Shown in pieces: positions 55,525 through 63,242 of a stretch of 64,000 nt of DNA. A program made the translations under genes and the position numbers. The notes below the pieces were generated by a model. The model did not search any database. It was not told the origin of the DNA and saw only the letters and a list, made by a program, of their open reading frames with translations. Position 1 is the first letter of the stretch, and every line of letters starts with the position of its first letter. This DNA is from Pseudomonadota bacterium (lineage in GTDB: Bacteria; Pseudomonadota; Gammaproteobacteria; Xanthomonadales; Xanthomonadaceae). The DNA is taken from the NCBI GenBank assembly GCA_023388355.1, contig JAEWGI010000029.1:1-64000 (forward strand), given 5' to 3'.

Positions 55525-56745
55525 ATGTCGCACGCTGATCCGCACGTCACCGCGCTGCCCGGCGGCAGTGCTGTCGAGGTCTTCCGCGCCTTCCTCAAGC
55601 TGGGGCTGACCGCGTTCGGCGGGCCGATCGCGCACATCGGCTACCTGCGCGCGGAGTTCGTCGAGCGGCGTGGATGGCTGGACGAGGCCCGCTTCGCCCA
55701 GCTGCTGGCGGTCTGCCAGTTCCTGCCCGGGCCGGCGAGCAGCCAGATGGGCTTTGCGATCGGTCTGTTCCGCGCCGGCTGGCGCGGCGCGCTGGCGGCG
55801 TTCGTCGCCTTCACCCTGCCGTCGGCGCTGCTGATGTCCGGGGCCGCGGCGCTGGTGCCCCGGCTGGGGGACGGCGCCGGCGCGGCCGCGCTGCACGGGC
55901 TGAAGCTGGTGGCGGTGGTGGTGGTGGCGCATGCGCTGGCGGGAATGGTGCGGCGGCTGACGCCCGACCTGCCGCGCGCTGCGATCGCGGCCGTCGCGCT
56001 CGCGCTGATCCTGGCCGGCACCGGCGTGTGGCTACAGCTGGCCGCGATCGCGCTTGGCGGCCTGCTGGGCATCCGGCTGTGCCGGGGCGTGCGCATGCCT
56101 GCGGCGGCGCGGTTTCCGGTGCGCCATGGCGGGGTGGCCGCGGCGGCGTGCATGGTCCTGTTCCTCGCGGGGCTGGGCGCCGCGCTGCTGCTGCCGTCGG
56201 CGGCCGCGCCGTCCGCGGTGGGGGTGGCGGCTGCGTTCTACGAGGCCGGCGCGCTGGTGTTCGGCGGCGGCCACGTGGTGCTTCCGCTGCTGCAGCACAG
56301 CGTGGTCGATCCGGGCTGGGTGGATCCGGACACCTTCCTCGCCGGCTACGGCGCGGCCCAGGCGGTGCCCGGGCCGATGTTCTCGCTGGCGGCGTTCCTG
56401 GGCGCGGACATCCCGCTGGGCATGCCGGCCATGGCGGGGGCGGCGATCGCGCTGGTGGCGGTGTTCCTGCCCGGGTTCCTGCTGCTGCTCGCGGTGCTGC
56501 CGGTGTGGGCCAGGCTCACCCGGCACCGGCTGGCGGCCGGTGCGGTGGCCGGCGCCAATGCCGCGGTGGTCGGCCTGCTGGCGGCGGCGTTCCTCGATCC
56601 GGTGTGGTCGCAGGGCGTGCGCGGGCCGGTGGATCTCGTGATCGCGGCGGTCGGCTTCGCGCTGCTGGTGTTCGCGCGGGTATCGGCGCTGTGGGCGGTG
56701 CTGTGGTGCGTGGCGGCGGCGGTGACGACGGCGCTTCTTGCATGA
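55525..56745 (+). CDS. chrA: Chromate efflux transporter
   Basis: 406 residues from MSHADPHVTALPGG at 55525. It is the long, two-domain form of the CHR family: an N-terminal repeat FRAFLKLGLTAFGGPIAHIGYLR and a C-terminal repeat FYEAGALVFGGGHVVLPLLQ, each with the FGG motif, plus QFLPGPASSQMG and QAVPGPMFSLAAFLG. About 10-12 membrane helices. ChrA proteins export chromate driven by the proton gradient and also handle sulfate. No chrB-like regulator is nearby. The downstream MFS gene overlaps by ATGA, so both are co-expressed. Confidence 0.93.
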   Translation: MSHADPHVTALPGGSAVEVFRAFLKLGLTAFGGPIAHIGYLRAEFVERRGWLDEARFAQLLAVCQFLPGPASSQMGFAIGLFRAGWRGALAAFVAFTLPSALLMSGAAALVPRLGDGAGAAALHGLKLVAVVVVAHALAGMVRRLTPDLPRAAIAAVALALILAGTGVWLQLAAIALGGLLGIRLCRGVRMPAAARFPVRHGGVAAAACMVLFLAGLGAALLLPSAAAPSAVGVAAAFYEAGALVFGGGHVVLPLLQHSVVDPGWVDPDTFLAGYGAAQAVPGPMFSLAAFLGADIPLGMPAMAGAAIALVAVFLPGFLLLLAVLPVWARLTRHRLAAGAVAGANAAVVGLLAAAFLDPVWSQGVRGPVDLVIAAVGFALLVFARVSALWAVLWCVAAAVTTALLA

Positions 56746-57917
56746 CGAAGCAGCCTGCAGCGCCGCTGTCGGCGCCCCAGTGGTTCGTGTTCGGGCTGAT
56801 GGCCGGCGTGACCTTCGTCGGGCTGCTCTCGGAGCTGATCCCGTCGGGGATCCTGCCGCAGATGGGCGAGGACCTGGGCGTCTCCGAATCCCGGATCGGC
56901 ATGCTGGTCGGGGTGTACGCGCTGGCGTCTGCGGTGTGCGCCATCCCGCTGGTCAGCGCCACGCTGCCGATGAACCGCAAGCACCTGCTGATGGTGCTGC
57001 TGGTCGGCTTCGCGGCATCCAACCTCGTGGTGGGGCTGTCGTCAGCCTACGCGGTGCTGGTGGGCGCGCGCATCGCGGGCGGGATATGCGCCGGGGTGAT
57101 GTGGCCGATGATCGCCGCCTACGGCACCCGCCTGGTGCCGCCGGACCGGCACGGGCGGGTGATCACCGTGATCCTGGCCGGCAGCACGCTGGGCATCAGC
57201 ATCGGCCTGCCGGCGATGACCCTGGTGGGGCTGCGGTTCGGCTGGCGCGCGGAGTTCATGGTGTTCGCGCTGGGCGTGGCGGTGCTCGCGGCGCTGTGCC
57301 AGCTGTACCTGCCCGCGGTGCCGGGCGAGCCGCGCAGCCGCAGCAACTCGCCGCTGGCGCTGCTGGGGAACCGGGCCATCCTGGTGGTGATCGGGCTGAC
57401 CTTCCTGTCGGTGACCGGGCACTACGCGGTGTACACCTACATCGCGCTGCTGGTGGAAACGGTGGATCTTGCCGGCGGCACCGGCACGGCGCTGCTGGTG
57501 TTCGGCGCCGGCTCGGTGCTCTCGGTGGTGGGGTCGGCCCGCGTCATCGACGACTGGCTGCGGGCGCTGGTGGTGTCGATGCTGGCGCTCGGCGCGCTGT
57601 CGATGCTGCTGTTCCTGGCGTTTGCGCGGGTTCCGGGCGTGGCCCACTTCACCTTTTTCCTGTGGGGCGTTTCGTTCGGGCCGCTGGGGGCGATGTACCA
57701 GACCGCCATCGCACGGCAGGTGGACCGCGGCCGCGACGTGGCGACCTCGCTGCAGTCGAGCGTGTTCAACTTCTCGATCATGCTGGCCGCCGGGCTGGGC
57801 GGGGTGCTGCTCGCGCAGCTGGCGGACGCGGGGGTGAAGGGCATCGTGTGGGTGGCGCTGGGCTGCTTCACGGTCGCGGCGCTGGTGGCGTGGCGGGCGC
57901 AGCGGACGCTGCGGTGA
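56742..57917 (+). CDS. MFS transporter, drug-efflux type (DHA1-like)
   Basis: A 391-residue twelve-helix transporter, MTKQPAAPLSAPQWFVFGLM. The family motif of loop 2-3 is modified (LPMNRKHLLMVLL in place of GxxxDRxGRK). Motif C-like glycines appear in helix 5 (VILAGSTLGISIGLPAMTLV). It is closest to the YdhP/AraJ/Bcr group of sugar or drug exporters. It starts inside the stop of chrA. Substrate is not known; co-transcription with chrA hints at a role in toxic-ion or compound export. Confidence 0.88.
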   Translation: MTKQPAAPLSAPQWFVFGLMAGVTFVGLLSELIPSGILPQMGEDLGVSESRIGMLVGVYALASAVCAIPLVSATLPMNRKHLLMVLLVGFAASNLVVGLSSAYAVLVGARIAGGICAGVMWPMIAAYGTRLVPPDRHGRVITVILAGSTLGISIGLPAMTLVGLRFGWRAEFMVFALGVAVLAALCQLYLPAVPGEPRSRSNSPLALLGNRAILVVIGLTFLSVTGHYAVYTYIALLVETVDLAGGTGTALLVFGAGSVLSVVGSARVIDDWLRALVVSMLALGALSMLLFLAFARVPGVAHFTFFLWGVSFGPLGAMYQTAIARQVDRGRDVATSLQSSVFNFSIMLAAGLGGVLLAQLADAGVKGIVWVALGCFTVAALVAWRAQRTLR

Positions 57918-57923
57918 TCGCGC

Positions 57924-57950
57924 GCCGGGCCCGGGACCCGCACGCCCGGC
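57924..57950. terminator. Hairpin between convergent MFS and sigma-factor genes
   Basis: GCCGGGC (57924-57930) and GCCCGGC (57944-57950) pair perfectly across 13 nt in the 35-bp gap between the two stops. There is no T-run. By position it should serve both transcripts as a Rho-independent-like or blocking structure. Confidence 0.5.
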
Positions 57951-57952
57951 CA

Positions 57953-58822
57953 TCAGTTCAGATGGCGCAGCTTGTCCGGATTCCGCATCACGTAGACGGC
58001 GGTGATCCTGTCGTCCTCGATCTCGAGCGCGGTCGTCTGCAGGACCCCGTCGGACTCGCGGGTGACGAAGCCGGGCAGGCCGTTGATGAAGGCCACCCGC
58101 ACCAGGGTGGAGCCGTGCTTCGCGTAGTGGCCCGCCAGCACGCCCAGCAGGCGCAGGACGCGCTCGTGGCCGAACAGCGGCCTGATCGCCGCGGGCCGCT
58201 TGCCGCCGCCGTCGGTGTACATGCCGACGTCTTCGGCCAGCATGGCGCCCAGCTCGTGCACGGCGCCGGGATCGTCGCTGCGCGAGGCGGTGAAGAAGGC
58301 CCGGGCCAGCTCCAGCGCGCGCGTCCGCTCGACCCGGAACCGCGGCCGCGACCCGCGCACGTGGGCACGCGCCCGCTTCGCCAGCTGCCGGCAGGCCGCG
58401 GGTTCGCGGCCGAGGGTCCTGGCGATCTCGTCGAAGCCGACGTCGAAGACGTCGTGCAGCAGGAAGGCGGCGCGCTCCAGCGGCGAGAGCCGCTCCAGTG
58501 CCAGCAGCAGGGGCAGGGTCACGTCCTCGTCGATCTCCTCCTCCACCACCGGCTCGGGCAGCCACGGGCCGATATAGACCTCGCACCGACGGTGGGCGGA
58601 TTTGAGCTGGTCCAGGCACAGCCGCGTGACCGTGCGGCGCAGGAACGCCGCCGGCTCCTGGACCGCGTCGCGATCGACGTCCATCCAGCGGATGAAGGCC
58701 TCCTGCACGACGTCTTCGGCGTCGGCGACCGAGCCCAGCATGCGGTAGGCGACGCGCATGAGCTGGGGGCGGAGCGGGCTGAAGTCCGCCGCCGCATCCG
58801 CGCGGATGGCGCTTGTGCTCAT
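57953..58822 (-). CDS. ECF41-family RNA polymerase sigma factor with SnoaL-like C-terminus (SigJ type)
   Basis: A 289-residue sigma factor. Region 2 is PLRPQLMRVAYRMLGSVADAEDVVQEAF and region 4 is LSPLERAAFLLHDVFDVGFDEIARTL, followed by a C-terminal extension of about 110 residues. The three ECF41 signature motifs are present: WLPEP, DGGGK and NPDKL. ECF41 factors have no anti-sigma partner. The SnoaL-like extension controls them. They switch on the gene next to them, a carboxymuconolactone decarboxylase, oxidoreductase or epimerase. Here that is the AhpD-like gene just upstream, overlapping by TCAT. A matching promoter is at 59322. Confidence 0.95.
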   Translation of the reverse strand: MSTSAIRADAAADFSPLRPQLMRVAYRMLGSVADAEDVVQEAFIRWMDVDRDAVQEPAAFLRRTVTRLCLDQLKSAHRRCEVYIGPWLPEPVVEEEIDEDVTLPLLLALERLSPLERAAFLLHDVFDVGFDEIARTLGREPAACRQLAKRARAHVRGSRPRFRVERTRALELARAFFTASRSDDPGAVHELGAMLAEDVGMYTDGGGKRPAAIRPLFGHERVLRLLGVLAGHYAKHGSTLVRVAFINGLPGFVTRESDGVLQTTALEIEDDRITAVYVMRNPDKLRHLN

Positions 58823-59292
58823 GCCGTTGCAGGCTGCTGGTAGCGCCTGGCGAGTTCGGGTTCGATCCAGCTGCCGAAACCGACCGAGAGACGGTTCCAG
58901 CCGTTGATCATGTTGATCACCAGGGTCAGCACCGCCTGTTCCTCCTTGCTGAATTCGGCCTCGAGCGCAGTGTAGGCCTCTTCATGCGCGCGGCCTCCTT
59001 CGGAGAGCCGGGTCATGGCCTCGGTCCAGGCCAGGGCGGCCCGCTCGCGGTCGGTGTAGCAGGGCGCGTCGCGCCACGCCGCCAGCAGGTGCATCCGCTG
59101 CTCGGTCTCGCCGGCCTCTCGGGCCTGGGCGGTGTGCATGTTGATGCAGTTGGCGCAGCCGTTGAGTTGCGAGGCGCGGATCTCGACCAGCCTGACGAGG
59201 GCCTGGTCGAGGCTGGCGTTGATCTTCATCGATGCCGCCGTCCAGGCCTTCATGGCGGCGGGGGCGGCGGCGAAATAGTCGAGTTTGCTCAT
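58819..59292 (-). CDS. Carboxymuconolactone decarboxylase/AhpD-like peroxidase-fold protein
   Basis: 157 residues from MSKLDYFAAAPAAMKAWTAA at 59292. The CMD signature is LVEIRASQLNGCANCINMHT, with the redox pair CxxC followed by His, as in AhpD. The rest, REAGETEQRMHLLAAWRDAP and LTLVINMINGWNRLSVGF, fits the same family. It is the typical ECF41-dependent partner, of the COE class (carboxymuconolactone decarboxylase, oxidoreductase, epimerase). It overlaps the sigma factor gene and is read from the ECF41-type promoter. Likely a thiol-based peroxidase or detoxifying enzyme; the reaction is not known. Confidence 0.92.
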   Translation of the reverse strand: MSKLDYFAAAPAAMKAWTAASMKINASLDQALVRLVEIRASQLNGCANCINMHTAQAREAGETEQRMHLLAAWRDAPCYTDRERAALAWTEAMTRLSEGGRAHEEAYTALEAEFSKEEQAVLTLVINMINGWNRLSVGFGSWIEPELARRYQQPATA

Positions 59293-59321
59293 GGCGCGTT
59301 TCCGTTGGGGCTCGCGGTATG

Positions 59322-59348
59322 GACGAGGCAGCGCCGGCTCGCGTGACA
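59322..59348 (-). promoter_or_regulatory. ECF41-type promoter, TGTCACG-N16-CGTC
   Basis: On the minus strand TGTCACG (59342-59348) and CGTC (59322-59325) are separated by exactly 16 nt. The ECF41 consensus is TGTCACA-N16-CGTC. It lies about 30 bp upstream of the AhpD-like gene start, so transcription would begin about 20 bp upstream of the ATG. It supports autoregulation of the AhpD-sigma pair. Confidence 0.8.
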
Positions 59349-59459
59349 TCGCCTGCCGCGCGTCTTGCGGCGACCTCCTGCTGCGAAGGGATTGGCTGGA
59401 CGGCCGTCACGGCGAACCGACAAGGCGAAAGCGATGCACGGGGCCCAGGCGACGGCGCC

Positions 59460-59766
59460 CCGACCGGCGCGCCCGAGTCGTGCGAATGGATGTAGCGGGG
59501 GCCGATGTCGAGATGGTCCAGCAGTTCGCCTACCGCTTCGGCCATGCCCCTGAACGTGGCCATGGGCAGCGGGTCGGACTCGCCGTGGCCGGGCAGGTCG
59601 GGCGCGATCACGTGCGCAGCCGCGGCCAGGCGCGGCATCACGCCAAGGAACATGCGCGAGGAATTGGCGTGCCGTGCAGCAGGAGCAGGACGGGCCGCGC
59701 GGGGTCGCACGCGGTACGGAAGGCGAGCGTGCCACCGCCGGACAGGCGAAAGCGCTGGATCTCCAT
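59460..59766 (-). pseudogene. Broken alpha/beta-hydrolase gene
   Basis: The frame begins MEIQRFRLSGGGTLAFRTA at 59766 and reads to LLLLHGTP, then needs a one-base shift at about 59665 to continue NSSRMFLGVMPRLAAAAHV and APDLPGHGESDPLPMATFRG. It reaches the nucleophile region IHSHDSGAPVG at about 59465 and then becomes unrelated sequence. So it has a frameshift and lacks the C-terminal half with the catalytic His. It is of the epoxide-hydrolase/haloalkane-type branch. The truncation point lies about 110 bp from the ECF41 promoter, so a rearrangement may have joined the two. Confidence 0.7.
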
Positions 59767-59853
59767 GCGCCAGCTCCCTGGCGGAACAGGATCGGGAATG
59801 TAGCGCCATTGCGCGCATCCATCGCGTGATCGGGTGGCATTCGAGCGCGAGGC

Positions 59854-60609
59854 TCAGAGCCCGCCGGTCGCCTCGAGCACGCTGCCGGTGACGTACGACG
59901 CCTCGCCCGACACCAGCCAGGCCACGGCGTTGGCGATTTCCTCAGGCCGGCCCGGCCGCCGCATGGGGATGCGTTCGGCCACGCGCGCCGCGCGGTCGGG
60001 CTGGCCGGCGCGCGCGTGGATGCTGGTGTCGATGGTGCCGGGCGAGACTGCGTTGACGTGGATGTCGTCCTGCGCGAGCTCGCGGGCCAGGCCGACGGTC
60101 AGGGTGTGGAGCGCGGCCTTGGTGGCGGCGTAGGCGACGTATTCGCCGGGCGATCCGGTGTGGGCGGCCACCGAGCCGATGTTGACGATGTGCGAGGGCG
60201 CGCGACGGCCCTGCCAGCGGCGCGCGGCCTCGCGGCACAGGCGCACGGGTGCGACGAGGTTGACATCGACGATGCGCTGCAGCGCGGCGTCGGCCAGCGA
60301 CTGGATCGGGCCGATGCCGCCGGTGACGCCGGCGTTGTTCACCAGCACGGTGACGGTGCCGAGCGCTTCGGCGGCGTCGAAGATGGCGGCGGGCGCGGCC
60401 GGGTCGGCGATGTCGATGCGGATCGCGCGCAGCGGCCGGTCTTCGCGGTGCAGGGCGGCTTCCAGCGCCGCGGCGTCCTGGTCCGAACCCGAGTGGACCA
60501 CCAGCAGGCCGAACCCGTCGCGGTGCAGGCGCTGCGCGATGCAGCGACCGATGCCGCGCGTGCCGCCGGTGACGATGGCGATGGGGGCGCGCGTGGAGGC
60601 GTGGTCCAT
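59854..60609 (-). CDS. SDR-family 3-oxoacyl-ACP-reductase-like oxidoreductase
   Basis: 251 residues from MDHASTRAPIAIVTGGTRGI at 60609. The NAD(P) loop is TGGTRGIG, then NNAGVTGG, and the catalytic residues are Ser in NIGSVAAHTG and YAATK. It is the classical SDR of FabG type with C-terminal VTGSVLEATGGL. It starts 2 bp after the stop of the GNAT gene, so they form a unit with the isomerase-like gene. The real substrate is unknown and could be a small ketone or hydroxy compound, possibly of an aromatic pathway suggested by its neighbours. Confidence 0.9.
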   Translation of the reverse strand: MDHASTRAPIAIVTGGTRGIGRCIAQRLHRDGFGLLVVHSGSDQDAAALEAALHREDRPLRAIRIDIADPAAPAAIFDAAEALGTVTVLVNNAGVTGGIGPIQSLADAALQRIVDVNLVAPVRLCREAARRWQGRRAPSHIVNIGSVAAHTGSPGEYVAYAATKAALHTLTVGLARELAQDDIHVNAVSPGTIDTSIHARAGQPDRAARVAERIPMRRPGRPEEIANAVAWLVSGEASYVTGSVLEATGGL

Positions 60610-60611
60610 GC

Positions 60612-61118
60612 TCAGTTGTCCTCGTTGGTAGTGGAGTCCGCGGTGCGATTGTCGCCCCGGCGACCGAGGCGCGTCTCCATCACCAGGTCGCAGCGCGCGT
60701 ACTGCGGATGCGGGCCTTCGCGGACGGTGCGGAAGCCGTGCTTGCGGTACAGGTGCACGGCCGCGCCGAGGGCGGTGTTGGTGAGCAGGTAGACGGTGGA
60801 GGCGCCCATCTGCCGGGCGCGGTCGAGGGCGGCAATGAGCAGTCGCTCGCCGTGCCCCTGGCCGCGCTCGCGTTCGGCCACGGTCATGCGCGCGAGCTGG
60901 ACGCGCCCGCCGCCGTCGCGGAACAGCGCGCACACGCCGACCACCTCGTCGCCGCGGGCCAGGCTGAGGATGCTGCCGCCCTCGCGCACGATGCGCAGCG
61001 GATCGCGCAGGAGCTGGTGGTCGGCGTCCTCGAGCCCCCAGGCGCTGGCGCCGAGCCAGGCCTCGACCAGGCGCACGAAATCCGCCACGTGGCCGGGGTG
61101 GTCATGATGGATCCGCAT
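60612..61118 (-). CDS. GNAT-family acetyltransferase
   Basis: 168 residues from MRIHHDHPGHVADFVRLVEA at 61118, inside the 3' end of the isomerase-like gene (17-bp overlap). The acetyl-CoA loop is ERERGQGHGERLLIAALDRAR, with QLARMTVAE before it and the late VHLYRKHGFRTV. It is a short single-domain GNAT similar to those that modify amines or antibiotics. The tail after residue 150 (RLGRRGDNRTADSTTNEDN) is hydrophilic. Substrate is not known. Confidence 0.88.
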   Translation of the reverse strand: MRIHHDHPGHVADFVRLVEAWLGASAWGLEDADHQLLRDPLRIVREGGSILSLARGDEVVGVCALFRDGGGRVQLARMTVAERERGQGHGERLLIAALDRARQMGASTVYLLTNTALGAAVHLYRKHGFRTVREGPHPQYARCDLVMETRLGRRGDNRTADSTTNEDN

Positions 61119-61722
61119 CGCCGCCTCCGGTGGCCCAGGCCATGGCGTCCTCCAGGCGATCGTCGCCCCAGAACATCTCGCGACCCATGAACACCATCGG
61201 CGCGCCGAAGATGCCGCGTTCGCTTGCCTCGTCGGTACGTGCGCGCAGCGCGGCCCTGGTGGCGTCGGAGGTGGCTTCGGCCAGCATGGCGTCGGGGTCG
61301 AGTCCGAGGCGATGCAGGATCGGGCGCAGCACCTCGTCGCTGTCGATGGCGCGCGCCTCGCCGAAGCCGGCCTGCATGACCTGGCGGCAGAACCCGCCGA
61401 TCCACGGCCGGTCGGCGCCGATCGTGGCGATCCGCAGCGGCCGCAGGCTGGGCAGCGGGAACACGGGCGGACGCTGGAACGGCAGGCCGTGCAGGCGGCA
61501 GCGCCGCGCCATGTCGCGCCAGGCGTAATCGCCCTTGGCCCGGTGGACGAACAGCGGCGGGCCGTCCCAGCCGATGCGTCGGAACACCGGGCCGAGTAGG
61601 AACGGACGCCAGTCGACGGCGACGCCGTGCGCATCGGCCAGCGCTTCCACCCGCATCGCCGCGGGGTAGGAGTAGATGCTGGTGAAGTCGAACCAGAACT
61701 CGATGCGCGGATGTCGCGGCAT
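61102..61722 (-). CDS. 2-hydroxychromene-2-carboxylate-isomerase-like DsbA-fold protein
   Basis: 206 residues, MPRHPRIEFWFDFTSIYSYP. The DsbA/GST-kappa fold shows FDFTSIYSYPAAMRVEALAD, where isomerases use a Ser and disulfide oxidoreductases would have CxxC; here it is Ser-Ile-Tyr-Ser. ERGIFGAPMVFMGREMFWGDDRL is the family's C-terminal signature. In naphthalene breakdown this enzyme uses glutathione to isomerise hydroxychromene carboxylate. No ring-cleavage genes are next to it, so the substrate may be different. It is the first gene of a three-gene unit with the GNAT and SDR genes. Confidence 0.9.
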   Translation of the reverse strand: MPRHPRIEFWFDFTSIYSYPAAMRVEALADAHGVAVDWRPFLLGPVFRRIGWDGPPLFVHRAKGDYAWRDMARRCRLHGLPFQRPPVFPLPSLRPLRIATIGADRPWIGGFCRQVMQAGFGEARAIDSDEVLRPILHRLGLDPDAMLAEATSDATRAALRARTDEASERGIFGAPMVFMGREMFWGDDRLEDAMAWATGGGDADPS

Positions 61723-61732
61723 GCCGTGTCCT

Positions 61733-61879
61733 TCAGGTGCACAGGCCGGCGATCCACGCGCCCAGCCACAGCGAGGGATCGCGCGGATGGAGCCAGGCGT
61801 GGAACAGCACGGCGGTGATCGCGATGACCGCGCACGCAGCCAGCCATCGTCCCAGGCGCGCGGCGACGGCGCGGCTCAT
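61733..61879 (-). CDS. Small single-helix membrane protein coupled to the MFS gene
   Basis: 48 residues, MSRAVAARLGRWLAACAVIA. One membrane helix (CAVIAITAVLFHAWLHP) is followed by a short second hydrophobic tail, DPSLWLGAWIAGLC. The start lies in the stop of the MFS gene (ATGA at 61876-61879), which supports real translation. No family is recognised with confidence; the second half is like small DUF2798-type membrane proteins. It could be an accessory subunit of the transporter. Confidence 0.65.
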   Translation of the reverse strand: MSRAVAARLGRWLAACAVIAITAVLFHAWLHPRDPSLWLGAWIAGLCT

Positions 61880-63147
61880 GCCGGCTCCCCCTGCATCGCC
61901 GGACGCAGCACTTGGCGGTCGTCGATCGGCCAGTGCAGGGCCGCGGCCGCCACGCCGAGCGCGATCGCGCCCAGCCACACCGCATCGTAGGAGCCGGTGG
62001 CCTCGAACATGGCCCCGCCCAGCCACACGCCCAGGAACGAGCCGAGCTGGTGGCCGATGAACACGAACCCGAACAGGGTGCCGAGGTAGCGCACGCCGAA
62101 CACCCGCACCAGCACGCCGTTGGTCAGCGGCACCGTGCCCAGCCACAGCAGGCCCATCACCGCGGCGAACACGTACACGCCCGCGAGCGTGGTGGGCAGG
62201 GCCACGAACACGGCGATCGCCAGCGCGCGCACCAGGTAGATCCACGCCAGCAGGTGCTTTTGCCGGTAGCGGCCGCCGAGCACGCCGCAGGCGTAGTTGC
62301 CGACCACGTTGGCCAGGGCGATGGTGGCCAGCGCGGCCACGCCGGCCCGCGGCCCGAGGCCGCGGTCGATCAGATAGGCCGGCAGGTGGGTGGCGATGAA
62401 GGCGAGCTGGAAGCCGCAGGCCAGGAAGCCCAGGTTGAGCAGCCAGAAGCCGCGGTGCGACAGCGCCTCGCCGATGGCGTGGCGCATCGACTGCGCCGGC
62501 ACGCCATCGCTGCCGGCCACGGGCTGGCGGTCGCGCAGCGGCAGCGCCAGCGGCAGCAGCGACAGGCCCAGCACCGCCAGCGCCAGCAGCGCCGACTGCC
62601 AGCCCCAGGCCGCCATCCATTCCTGCACCGCCGGCACCATGGCGAACTGGCCGAAGCCACCGACCGCGCCGGTGACGCCCACCGCCCACGGCCGCCGCTC
62701 CGGCGCCACCAGCCGGTTGACCGCGGCATAGAGCACGCCGAACGCGGTGCAGGCCAGCGCCAGCCCGATCAGCACGCCGGTCGTCAGCACGAACACCAGC
62801 GGCGTGCCGGCCTGGGCCATGCCGTACAGGCCCAGCGCATAGAGCAGCAGGCCGAACACCACCACCCGGCGCGAGCCCATGCGATCGGCCACCATGCCGG
62901 CCAGCGGCTGGGCCAGGCCCCAGGCCAGGTTCTGCACCGCGAGCGCGAAGCCGAACAGCTCGCGGCTCCAGCCGCGGCCTTCGGTGATCGGCAGCAGGAA
63001 CAGGCCCTGCACGTGGCGCGCGCCCAGCGCCAGGCCCATCACCACGCCAGCGGCAAGCACCACCACCCAGGCGTTGCCCAGCCACGCCGACCCGCCGGGT
63101 TTGCATGCGGCCATGGAATTCGTCTCGGTGGCGGGTTGGTTGGGCAT
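61876..63147 (-). CDS. MFS transporter of monocarboxylate/oxalate-formate type
   Basis: 423 residues from MPNQPATETNSMAACKPGG at 63147; an ATG at 63114 is also possible and closer to the first helix, and neither has a clear ribosome site. Twelve helices. Loop 2-3 reads GMVADRMGSRRVVVFG, a complete MFS signature. The pattern of helix 1 and of WLGNAWVVVLAAGVVMGLAL is like oxalate/formate antiporters and monocarboxylate carriers. It is divergent from a LysR gene, which may regulate it. The small 48-residue gene overlaps its stop. Confidence 0.88.
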   Translation of the reverse strand: MPNQPATETNSMAACKPGGSAWLGNAWVVVLAAGVVMGLALGARHVQGLFLLPITEGRGWSRELFGFALAVQNLAWGLAQPLAGMVADRMGSRRVVVFGLLLYALGLYGMAQAGTPLVFVLTTGVLIGLALACTAFGVLYAAVNRLVAPERRPWAVGVTGAVGGFGQFAMVPAVQEWMAAWGWQSALLALAVLGLSLLPLALPLRDRQPVAGSDGVPAQSMRHAIGEALSHRGFWLLNLGFLACGFQLAFIATHLPAYLIDRGLGPRAGVAALATIALANVVGNYACGVLGGRYRQKHLLAWIYLVRALAIAVFVALPTTLAGVYVFAAVMGLLWLGTVPLTNGVLVRVFGVRYLGTLFGFVFIGHQLGSFLGVWLGGAMFEATGSYDAVWLGAIALGVAAAALHWPIDDRQVLRPAMQGEPA

Positions 63148-63210
63148 GCTGGCGGCGGGGCCGGGTTTTGCGCACTATCGACCGGAATCCTCGCGAAGCT
63201 CAAGCGAGTT

Positions 63211-63231
63211 TTCGGAACGTTTGCATTCGAA
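63211..63231. promoter_or_regulatory. Candidate LysR site, TTCG-N13-CGAA
   Basis: TTCG (63211-63214) and CGAA (63228-63231) form a short dyad in the 95-bp gap between the divergent MFS and LysR genes. It ends 12 bp before the LysR start, so it could serve for autoregulation. The match is short and could be chance. Confidence 0.35.
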
Positions 63232-63242
63232 CGGGGAATGCC

